Assembly (NCBI GenBank): GCA_002245135.1
Contig: NGBS01000029.1
Location: 1 to 64,000, forward strand
DNA from: Proteromonas lacertae
Taxonomy: Eukaryota > Sar > Bigyra > Opalinata > Proteromonadidae
Length of the DNA: 64,000 nt
Reading direction: 5' to 3'
This document shows, in pieces, positions 37,501 through 47,337 of this stretch (position 1 is its first letter; the number at the start of each line of letters is the position of its first letter). The notes beneath the pieces are model-generated. The model did no database searches. It saw only the letters and a list, made by a program, of their open reading frames with translations, and had not been told where the DNA came from. The position numbers and the translations under genes are program-made.

Positions 37501-37813
37501 ATTCTCTTCTTAACAACATCAGATTACTACCGATTATCTCACAACTCGAAGGATAGGTCATCTTTATACAACATTCAGATAATAGTGAGTTTTTTTCCAA
37601 GAATTCTTTTATTCCACTCTCTTTAATATCTTCTAAATTTAATATCTTAACCCTTTTTACATCATTTTGATGCTCTATTACGAAACCAACTTCTTTCTTA
37701 CACTTTTATATACTTTCTTTTATCTATTGCATATAAATCAATTAATATACTTCAACTTCACATAATAATAATGAATTCATATAGTTATTGATGAAGGAAT
37801 CGAAGAAAAACAT
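34568..37813 (-). pseudogene. Pseudokinase-LRR paralogue with in-frame stops
   Basis: This is a minus-strand relative of the 2613-7247 gene that lacks the first kinase domain. It begins in the segment homologous to the exon before intron 3 (SFINNYMNSLLLCEVE). After that intron it reads IKESI, TAA, KCKKEVGF. The pseudokinase domain follows (VSNLKSSNIIY in place of HRD, MCDLFLN in place of DFG, MIWSIGCILYEM). Then come ~20 LRRs with introns at the same phase-1 positions. The last exon reads KENIDKT, TAA, LKSFLKTFSSLGIIKLDG, so the end is also cut by a stop where the intact gene has Glu. Everything between is open, so an expressed protein from 37600 (MEKNSLLSEC) to 34682 remains possible. Confidence 0.6.
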
Positions 37814-38277
37814 TTTCAAAATATATAGTCGTTTCAAATTTAGAATTTATTTTGAATGAAGTTGATTATCTTGATGAGTTTAATGTGTATTGTATTTTCA
37901 ATACCATGTAGTTATGAAAGATCATCTAGTTATGATAATATCAGTGTTTAATACTTATTTTGATGTTATTAGGTGATATATTTGTAACTGAACACATGTT
38001 ATGTTAAGGTCAAAATGAGAAATTAATAATTGGATTCTTTTTGATTTAGTTGAATTATACATAGGATGCGGTATGTGAGATTTACAACAAGGAATGGGAT
38101 AGATGAATATAAATCTCACTATTCAAACGTAGATGGCTTGGAACATATGAAATATCATAGAAGAAGAGGTATTTTAAGAAGAGGTAATAGAAAGATAAAA
38201 TTGATGTAACGTGTAGAAGAATTATCGTGTATAATTCTTATTGTTAACCACTCTTTCGTGACTGTTTATATTTATTA
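37814..38277. other. Intergenic with one small open frame
   Basis: This 464-bp divergent region holds a 47-codon frame at 38066-38209, strongly basic (KYHRRRGILRRGNRKIKLM), with no family feature. I regard it as chance or a remnant. The region must include promoters for the surface-protein gene to the right. Confidence 0.3.
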
Positions 38278-40374
38278 ATGAAGATTATTTATCTATTTTT
38301 CATTATTTTGTCTTTAAGTTCTGTTAAGGCTTTAGATGATACATTAAACATGTATTTTGATTTGGAAGGAGTATTTCCTGATTTTCAGACTGAACTACAA
38401 ATTATGAGTGCAGGCAGATTCAACTCTGAAGTAGCAAAATTTGCAAATAGTTTTGCAATACCCACTAATGTTTCAAGATGCAAACTGAGATGGCATGCAG
38501 GTGAAGGTAAAGGCACTACTTATAAAGGCAAAAGTTATAGCAGATCAGCCAGAAAATTTAGGTATTGCTTTAGATATACCCTCAAAAGGCAGTGTTACAA
38601 CCTACGTACAAGAGTATAGTAATTACTCGTTATTTTGATAGATTTTTTATTTATTTCACTTGCCATCAGTTAGGAACATATAAAATGACATTGAAACTTC
38701 AATTTTTTAATAAAGATGGAACAGAAGAATATGAAGGATTTGAAATTTACCCAAGTCACATATGTTCGCAAATAGGTATTGTGATTGTTATTTTATTTTA
38801 TGTATAGATTATGATCCTTGTACTTATTATCATGATTCAATCCCAGCTAGAAAGAGATCTACAATAGAATTTACAAGTGTTAATCTTCAACCTTATGATG
38901 TTGATACGATTGAAAGATTTAAGACTATTTATGACAATTTATATAGTACTACTACAGTATTATCCATTCAAGGAGCTACAAATGATGTAAGAGAACAACT
39001 TACACAAACTGTTTTAAATACATATAAATATAGAATTCCCTATCCACATAAAAAGGATGAAGAACAATCTGCACCACTTTATTTGATGAGTGCAAATCCA
39101 ATTTATACTTGTAATTATTTTGAATTTGATGAAAATCATGAATATGGTGCTGTTATTGCTGGTATAGCGATGGGTGAAAATAGAATTGTATTTGTGATTA
39201 ATGCTTTTATTTCCTCCACTTGTAGAAGATAATTATGAAGCAGTAATAAAACAAGTTACAGAAGAATTAGATAATACAGTAACTGCTTTTATGAAAGATC
39301 ATCCAAAATATTTTGTTGATGGTTACTTTATGGGTGATGTGAATTTTGATACTGATTTTGAAATTACATATATGAAAGAATTAAATTCTACAATTGGAGA
39401 AATTATAGGCGCAAATCATCCTGGAAATGGTATAGTATTAGGATATAATAAGAAAACAGCTAATACTACAGTTACTTCATATCAGACAAAAACGTATATA
39501 TAAGCATAATATTATTATATCTTATAGAATTGGTAATAAAAATTATACATATGATGAAGGTTATTTTATTGGTGCAGTAAAGGATGGCGCTCTTGTAACA
39601 AAAACAAGTTTGGGGCAAGATCCAGTATATGATGATACTACTGAAAAACCAACAACTCTAAAACCAACAATATCAAATCCATCTACACTAAATCCAACTA
39701 CATCAAATCCAACTACATCATCAAATCCAACCACCCCTGAAACTACAACAATGAAACCTACAACAATCATTCCAACAACAATAAAACCAACAACACCAAT
39801 ACCAATTAAAGTAATTAGTATTGAAATAAGAATTTCCAATATTAACAAGAATATAACATCTGAATTAAATGAGAATGATATGAATATTATGAAAGATTCA
39901 ATAATCGAAATCTACAAAGAAAAGAATGTATTATTAACAAGAAAAGATATTGAAATATTTATGTATAATAATGATAAAAAACTGCGAGGATTAGAAAATG
40001 AAATAAGTATTGAAGTAGTAGTGACTGTTCCTGAAGAATCAACCACAGATGAAATTAAAAATATAGCAGAAGAATTGATGAATAATAATCAATTAAACGA
40101 AGTTATTAAAAGAAAATGTGGTGAATCTAAAACAACAATATTTAAAGATGCAGATATTGAAGTGATAAATGTAGATGATAAACAAATAAATCCAACTGAA
40201 GATGGTTTATCCACAGTTATCTTAATAGGAATAATAGCTGGAGCAGTAATAATAATTATACTAATAGTTGTAATTGTTGGGTGTATGTTATGTCGATGTA
40301 GAAAACGTGAATCTCATTCATCCAAACCTAAATCTACTAAACCTAAACCAACAGCTAAGAAGGGAGTTGAATGA
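38278..40374 (+). CDS. Type I surface protein with PT-rich stalk and CRCRK tail
   Basis: Four exons (38278-38613, 38642-38775, 38808-39493, 39528-40374; introns 28, 32 and 34 nt) give ~666 residues. A signal peptide (MKIIYLFFIILSLSSVKA) precedes an ectodomain of ~440 residues. One segment, DGYFMGDVNFDTDFE, resembles the GDFN motif of endonuclease/exonuclease/phosphatase folds, but identity is not established. Then come a Pro/Thr stalk, a ~120-residue juxtamembrane domain ending in VTVPEEST, one membrane helix, and the cytoplasmic CRCRKRESHSSK. The same last three parts end the M11 gene at 44600. Two single surplus bases break the frame, in the A4 run at 38530-38533 and near 39195-39205; skipping each restores one consistent frame through all four exons. 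Confidence 0.65.
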
Positions 40375-40662
40375 ATATATTACATATAGTACATAATTTA
40401 AATATTTACACCTGAGTTAGGCAAAGGAAGTCCTTTTTGTAATAAATAGTAAAAATAATCATTCACTAAGCAATATATATCAATATAATGAATTATACTC
40501 TTGCCCTACTGTAAAATTAACAATAATATATATTATTTTTCAATTAAACTATTTTATTAATATATTGTCATTGTATTTAATTATTTTCGCTCATTTTTAA
40601 TCCAATCTTATATCTAATTAACAATAATAATATTTACTTCTCGTTATTTCAATATTTTGACA

Positions 40663-40830
40663 ATGTCATTAACAACGAGAGTAAGAGATAAGGTTTGGAG
40701 TTATTTTGATTTAAAAGAAAATAAAATAATACAATGCAAGAAATGTCGTAGATCTGTACTCACAAGATCAACGCAACTGAAACAGCATCGCAATTATTGT
40801 GAAAAGAATAAATCACACAAACAAAAATAA
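40663..40830 (+). CDS. BED-type zinc finger protein (small or remnant)
   Basis: A single frame of 55 residues starts MSLTTRVRDKVWSYFDLKEN. It contains the BED layout: aromatic W..F, then CKKC, then H...YC. BED fingers bind DNA and are typical of hAT transposases and genes derived from them. No transposase core follows; downstream to 41200 there are only short acidic frames (EEENEIDGESDEDIDRINDE). It may be a domesticated or decayed transposon end, or the first exon of a broken gene. Confidence 0.5.
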   Translation: MSLTTRVRDKVWSYFDLKENKIIQCKKCRRSVLTRSTQLKQHRNYCEKNKSHKQK

Positions 40831-41369
40831 CAGAAAATAATTATTTGAATATCGTTTTGAAGAAAGTGGATAATTTAAAACACTATTAAGTCAATTAAGT
40901 CATTCAAATAATGTAATAATACCTTCAGCCAAAAAAATAAAAGATATGAATAAGTAAGTAAAGGAGAAATATAAACATAAGAAATAGATTAAGTATAATT
41001 ACAATTAACAACATATTATGTATTAAATTCTATTTATTAACTGAAAAAAGAAAAAAAGAAAATATCGCTCATTTAGAGGAGGAGAATGAAATTGACGGAG
41101 AAAGTGATGAAGATATAGATAGAATAAATGATGAAGAAATAGAAGGAGAAATTAATGTAAAATTTTCGAAAAAGAAGAAGATGAAGTAGAAGAAGTAAAT
41201 ATTTAACATGGCAGTCATTGTTAATGATTATTAATTACTAAATACTACCATATAGTTTATATTGTTTCTCTTTTACACAATTTTAATCTTTCTTTGTAAA
41301 TATGTATTTAAAACACTAAAAAATTAATATGAATAATAATAACTAGATATATAACAATCATCTTATAGT
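40831..41369. other. Downstream of BED finger, possible remnants
   Basis: This 539-bp region holds open fragments such as one coding an acidic run near 41082-41190. They cannot be joined into one frame with confidence. No RNA gene is seen. Confidence 0.3.
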
Positions 41370-44318
41370 TTAGTTTCTTCTTATTGGTGGTAATGATCGG
41401 TTTACTCCTGTCATTGGATTTGGTAGTGCAGATGTTGATCTTGATGAATAAGATTCAGTTTTTCTACATCTACATAACAAATAGCATACTACTAGTATAA
41501 TTATCACTACAGCTGATCCAGCTATTATTACAATCAACACAACTGTTGATATACCATTTGATATATCATTTGTATCAGGAGGTGCATTTGTAACTTCATA
41601 TATTTGATTTTCTTCATTAAATGATAATTCATTTCCAAATACTGTCGATTTAAATGGAGTAAATTTCAATGATAGTTCTACTTCTTCAGATACAATACGA
41701 TATATATCCAAACCAACATAGAATTCTTCTTCACTAGCTTCTTGTTTTCCAGGCATATTCGAATAACTAGAAGAATAAACTGCTCTTATATTCACTACAT
41801 CAATATCATTGTTAAATGTAAATGAATAGACTTGACCATATCCTCCACTTTCTTGATTTATTTCAAGATATGATATTAAGATACTAACATCATTTATACC
41901 ATAAAAACAATACAAATCTTTTGTGTAATTACCATTATCTGTCTCTATCTTTACTTTTAAACCAGATGGAATACTACCACCAATATCTATATAAAAGTAA
42001 TCATTACTATTCATAAATAATATTGGAAATATCAATAATTCATTCGCTTTTAAATGACGAGTTTGTATTAAACCAGATTGAGTTCTACGACCTGTTGGAA
42101 TTACTGCTGCACGAACTTTAAATACATTATAATTATCACTATTAGTTTCTATAAACTCATAAGCAACTCTTTTATCAATATTATCATTCTGAAATAAGTA
42201 AAAGTGTTTTCCAAGTACTGTCTTTTTATTCTTGTCTCTTTCCAATAAAAATATTTCACTAAATCCTTGAACTTTTAAATCATCTACAGTTTGAAGGATT
42301 TTTGCACTTTCTTCTAGATTCACAGGTATTATTGTATTATATAAATCAGTTAAAACAAGATCATTTCCATCACCAATCATATATCTCTGAACAAATAATA
42401 TATTTCCACTTAACTCTTTTCTTTCAACTCCATCTTCATCAGTCACATATAATACACTCTTTTGACCATATGAATAAGTATAAACTGCATCACTCGCTTT
42501 TCTTAATTTCACATTCACGGATTTGAAATTATTATTATCATCACCATATCTCAGTGTAAAGATATTACCATCATTACTATCTAATACACCAAATGTACCA
42601 AATCGAAAGTTTTCCATTATATCATTATATTTATAGATTCTTGGAGTATTTACATCTCTCAATCCATTAGATAGCATATAACTCCAACTATAATCCAATA
42701 ATCTTTCACAACTAATCACTTTTTCTCCATTTTCTACTGAATTTTGACAGTTATATACATTAGGAGAGAATATCATTGTTGGATCTGGTGGAGCTTCATT
42801 TACAACTTTATGTGGAACATTTGGATAATATTCTATTTCTACTTCTACATAAGGTAAATCATTATATGGTTTTATTGTTTCATCATTTATTGAATCTTCA
42901 TTTACAGCTATGTTATAAGGAGGATGCCATTTAGTTACACGGATTGAAAATGTACCAACATCTTGTTCTTTTGGATAAAAAGTAACACCTAATGGTAAGG
43001 ATGTACTTTCTATTCTAATATCATCTTCAAAATTTGCATCAAATAAAACTGGACATCTCCATTCATCAAAATTATAATTAAAATTTGTATCATTCTTCTT
43101 CACATCACCAGGTGTAAATCTTACACCTTTATTTCGCCAATCTCTTTGACCATTCATATTCCATCGAAATTCTAAAGCTAAACTACCTGAAACAAATGTT
43201 GGATCATCCATCTTCGCATAGATTGATTCTTTTGACATTGGAATTCTTACACTCATTCCATTATGATCAAGTGGAATATCACCTAATGATTCATTACTTG
43301 CATGATTACTTAACAACAATTGTTTACAATATGGAAAATCCCAAGCAAATATTCGATATTTCTCTTTACTTCCTGGTTTTACAACTGGGAAAAAGAATGG
43401 TTCAATTCCTTTATTACTCAACATATTTATATAGTGAGTAATTCCTGGTATTCCAGACCATGTCAATTTATCACCCATTATATTGGCACTATCTAATAAA
43501 CCACATTCAAACACAAATTTATTTACTAAACCAGTTTCACTATTCTTCTTAAAATTGGCATGTCCAAATGCTATATTATGATATAATTCATGAATTGTTG
43601 TTAATACTTGAGGACTATTTGGATCCATTGCATAGCTATACCATTTTATCAATGCCCAATAGGTTGTACGTTGTACATACCAATCAACATGACCAGATGT
43701 AGCTTGACCTTTAATAGTTGGATAAGCAATTGAATCATCAGTGAAAAATACTCTTGAATTAAAACGTACACCTGTACAGATATTATCTAATGTGCAAGCA
43801 TTTTCAAGTATAATATTACGGAATGTTAGAGGATTAGCTTCATTATAGTTAGCTTCTACACATTTCGAAGAGATATACATATCTTTAAAGTTCACATGGG
43901 CACGATTAGCAGTCAAGAGTTTTAAACTCAAATCAAAATATTTTATTGCATTATTCACTTCAGCTACACTTATACAATCATCTTTGTTATTTTGTTTTCT
44001 GGCTCGATATATACCAAATTTAATGTCTTTACCAAATAAATCTGAATAAGATCCAGAGGATTGCAGTTGTCTGCTTTCTAATTCTAATGGAAGATAACTC
44101 AACATTTCGACTCTGTATGGTTCATACATTTTATATGACACAACAGCATCACCTGGTCTTATTTTCAACTCTTTACTGTTGATTATTTCATAATCAAATA
44201 GAGAGCCATTATTCAGTGTGTATATTCCACTGTCATCACTCATGATAAATACAGTTTCATTCCAGTGTATTTCTGAACAAGACACACAACACAAAAGAAG
44301 ATAAAACAAAAATATCAT
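41370..44318 (-). CDS. Gametolysin-like (M11) metalloprotease, membrane-anchored, short form
   Basis: A single exon codes 982 residues. The start is the ATG at 44318 (signal peptide MIFLFYLLLCCVSCS); an in-frame GTG 15 bases upstream was rejected. Near residue 240 the zinc site reads HELYHNIAFGHANF, followed by SANIMG as a likely Met-turn, which fits peptidase family M11. The usual Gly three residues after the second His is Ala. Beta-rich unknown domains follow. The protein ends APPDTNDISNG, one membrane helix (VVLIVIIAGSAVVIIILVV) and CRCRKTESYSS. It lacks the stalk and extra domains of its inverted twin. It may act on cell-surface or extracellular matrix proteins, as gametolysins do on cell walls; this is inference. 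Confidence 0.8.
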   Translation of the reverse strand: MIFLFYLLLCCVSCSEIHWNETVFIMSDDSGIYTLNNGSLFDYEIINSKELKIRPGDAVVSYKMYEPYRVEMLSYLPLELESRQLQSSGSYSDLFGKDIKFGIYRARKQNNKDDCISVAEVNNAIKYFDLSLKLLTANRAHVNFKDMYISSKCVEANYNEANPLTFRNIILENACTLDNICTGVRFNSRVFFTDDSIAYPTIKGQATSGHVDWYVQRTTYWALIKWYSYAMDPNSPQVLTTIHELYHNIAFGHANFKKNSETGLVNKFVFECGLLDSANIMGDKLTWSGIPGITHYINMLSNKGIEPFFFPVVKPGSKEKYRIFAWDFPYCKQLLLSNHASNESLGDIPLDHNGMSVRIPMSKESIYAKMDDPTFVSGSLALEFRWNMNGQRDWRNKGVRFTPGDVKKNDTNFNYNFDEWRCPVLFDANFEDDIRIESTSLPLGVTFYPKEQDVGTFSIRVTKWHPPYNIAVNEDSINDETIKPYNDLPYVEVEIEYYPNVPHKVVNEAPPDPTMIFSPNVYNCQNSVENGEKVISCERLLDYSWSYMLSNGLRDVNTPRIYKYNDIMENFRFGTFGVLDSNDGNIFTLRYGDDNNNFKSVNVKLRKASDAVYTYSYGQKSVLYVTDEDGVERKELSGNILFVQRYMIGDGNDLVLTDLYNTIIPVNLEESAKILQTVDDLKVQGFSEIFLLERDKNKKTVLGKHFYLFQNDNIDKRVAYEFIETNSDNYNVFKVRAAVIPTGRRTQSGLIQTRHLKANELLIFPILFMNSNDYFYIDIGGSIPSGLKVKIETDNGNYTKDLYCFYGINDVSILISYLEINQESGGYGQVYSFTFNNDIDVVNIRAVYSSSYSNMPGKQEASEEEFYVGLDIYRIVSEEVELSLKFTPFKSTVFGNELSFNEENQIYEVTNAPPDTNDISNGISTVVLIVIIAGSAVVIIILVVCYLLCRCRKTESYSSRSTSALPNPMTGVNRSLPPIRRN

Positions 44319-47300
44319 TTCTAATACATACACAACTGTATTTGTATTTGTATTTTTTTTTTTTTTTCTTCTATACTTGAATTGTTAGAATGAATTCATA
44401 GTATAGAGGTTATATAGAGCTATATGAACGATGTAATATGATTGGTTTTATACAAAATTGAGTGTTATATGTTTTATCCATTTATCCATATTTAAATATA
44501 TATTATTAACATTCTTTATTCTGAATTCATTCTAACAATTCAAGTATAGAAGAAAAAAAAAAAAATACAAATACAAATACAGTTGTGTATGTATTAGAAA
44601 TGATATTTTTGTTTTATCTTCTTTTGTGTTGTGTGTCTTGTTCAGAAATACACTGGAATGAAACTGTATTTATCATGAGTGATGACAGTGGAATATACAC
44701 ACTGAATAATGGCTCTCTATTTGATTATGAAATAATCAACAGTAAAGAGTTGAAAATAAGACCAGGTGATGCTGTTGTGTCATATAAAATGTATGAACCA
44801 TACAGAGTCGAAATGTTGAGTTATCTTCCATTAGAATTAGAAAGCAGACAACTGCAATCCTCTGGATCTTATTCAGATTTATTTGGTAAAGACATTAAAT
44901 TTGGTATATATCGAGCCAGAAAACAAAATAACAAAGATGATTGTATAAGTGTAGCTGAAGTGAATAATGTAATAAAATATTTCGAATTGAGTTTAAAACT
45001 CTTGACTGGTAATCGTGCTCATGTGAACTTTAAAGATATGTATATCTCTTCGAAATGTGTAGAAGCTAACTATAATGAAGCTAATCCTCTAACATTCCGT
45101 AATATTATACTTGAAAATGCTTGCACATTAGATAATATCTGTACAGGTGTACGTTTTAATTCCAGAGTATTTTTCACTGATGATTCAATTGCATATCCAG
45201 GTGTAAAAGGTCAAGCTACACCTGGTCATGTTGATTGGTATGTACAACGTACAACCTATTGGGCATTGATAAAATGGTATAGCTATGCAATGGATCCAAA
45301 TAGTCCTCAAGTATTAACAACAATTCATGAATTATATCATAATATAGCATTTGGACATGCCAATTTCAAGAAGAATAGTGAAACTGGTTTAGTAAATAAA
45401 TTTGTGTTTGAATGTGGTTTATTAGATAGTGCCAATATAATGGGTAATAAATTGACATGGTCTGGAATACCAGGAATTACTCACTATATAAATATGTTGA
45501 GTAATAAAGGAATTGAACCATTCTTTTTCCCAGTTGTAAAACCAGGAAGTAAAGAGAAATATCGAATATTTGCTTGGGATTTTCCATATTGTAAACAATT
45601 GTTGTTAAGTAATCATGCAAGTAATGAATCATTAGGTGATATTCCACTTGATCATAATGGAATGAGTGTAAGAATTCCAATGTCAAAAGAATCAATCTAT
45701 GCGAAGATGGATGATCCAACATTTGTTTCAGGTAGTTTAGCTTTAGAATTTCGATGGAATATGAATGGTCAAAGAGATTGGCGAAATAAAGGTGTAAGAT
45801 TTACACCTGGTGATGTGAAGAAGAATGATACAAATTTTAATTATAATTTTGATGAATGGAGATGTCCAGTTTTATTTGATGCAAATTTTGAAGATGATAT
45901 TAGAATAGAAAGTACATCCTTACCATTAGGTGTTACTTTTTATCCAAAAGAACAAGATGTTGGTACATTTTCAATCCGTGTAACTAAATGGCATCCTCCT
46001 TATAACATAGCTGTAAATGAAGATTCAATAAATGATGAAACAATAAAACCATATAATGATTTACCTTATGTAGAAGTAGAAATAGAATATTATCCAAATG
46101 TTCCACATAAAGTTGTAAATGAAGCTCCACCAGATCCAACAATGATATTCTCTCCTAATGTATATAACTGTCAAAATTCAGTAGAAAATGGAGAAAAAGT
46201 GATTAGTTGTGAAAGATTATTGGATTATAGTTGGAGTTATATGCTATCTAATGGATTGAGAGATGTAAATACTCCAAGAATCTATAAATATAATGATATA
46301 ATGGAAAACTTTCGATTTGGTACATTTGGTGTATTAGATAGTAATGATGGTAATATCTTTACACTGAGATATGGTGATGATAATAATAATTTCAAATCCG
46401 TGAATGTGAAATTAAGAAAAGCGAGTGATGCAGTTTATACTTATTCATATGGTCAAAAGAGTGTATTATATGTGACTGATGAAGATGGAGTTGAAAGAAA
46501 AGAGTTAAGTGGAAATATATTATTTGTTCAGAGATATATGATTGGTGATGGAAATGATCTTGTTTTAACTGATTTATATAATACAATAATACCTGTGAAT
46601 CTAGAAGAAAGTGCAAAAATCCTTCAAACTGTAGATGATTTAAAAGTTCAAGGATTTAGTGAAATATTTTTATTGGAAAGAGACAAGAATAAAAAGACAG
46701 TACTTGGAAAACACTTTTACTTATTTCAGAATGATAATATTGATAAAAGAGTTGCTTATGAGTTTATAGAAACTAATAGTGATAATTATAATGTATTTAA
46801 AGTTCGTGCAGCAGTAATTCCAACAGGTCGTAGAACTCAATCTGGTTTAATACAAACTCGTCATTTAAAAGCGAATGAATTATTGATATTTCCAATATTA
46901 TTTATGAATAGTAATGATTACTTTTATATAGATATTGGTGGTAGTATTCCATCTGGTTTAAAAGTAAAGATAGAGACAGATAATGGTAATTACACAAAAG
47001 ATTTGTATTGTTTTTATGGTATAAATGATGTTAGTATCTTAATATCATATCTTGAAATAAATCAAGAAAGTGGAGGATATGGTCAAGTCTATTCATTTAC
47101 ATTTAACAATGATATTGATGTAGTGAATATAAGAGCAGTTTATTCTTCTAGTTATTCGAATATGCCTGGAAAACAAGAAGCTAGTGAAGAAGAATTCTAT
47201 GTTGGTTTGGATATATATCGTATTGTATCTGAAGAAGTAGAACTATCATTGAAATTTACTCCATTTAAATCGACAGTATTTGGAAATGAATTATCATTTA

Positions 47301-47337
47301 ATGAAGAAAATCAAATATATGAAGTTACAAATGCACC
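41581..47337. repeat. Large near-perfect inverted repeat (2.8-kb arms)
   Basis: The left arm 41581-44398 and right arm 44522-47337 are reverse complements around a 123-bp spacer. They differ in length by two bases, explained by a T15 versus A13 run just before the start codons. Each arm holds the promoter-proximal sequence and the first ~940 codons of an M11 protease gene. Outside the arms the two genes are unrelated except for the transmembrane/CRCRK end. Such palindromes can arise by inverted duplication and persist through gene conversion; an assembly fold-back should also be excluded. Confidence 0.85.

Noticed and set aside
34568-37813. Reassignment of TAA as a sense codon
   Set aside because: TAA ends many intact genes here (AP-2 alpha, NDUFA5, TBCB, RAB11, SYS1) at the family-expected position, so the in-frame TAAs are better read as lesions.
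44585-44599. GTG start for the M11 protease genes
   Set aside because: Eukaryotic context; the ATG five codons later begins a perfect signal peptide.
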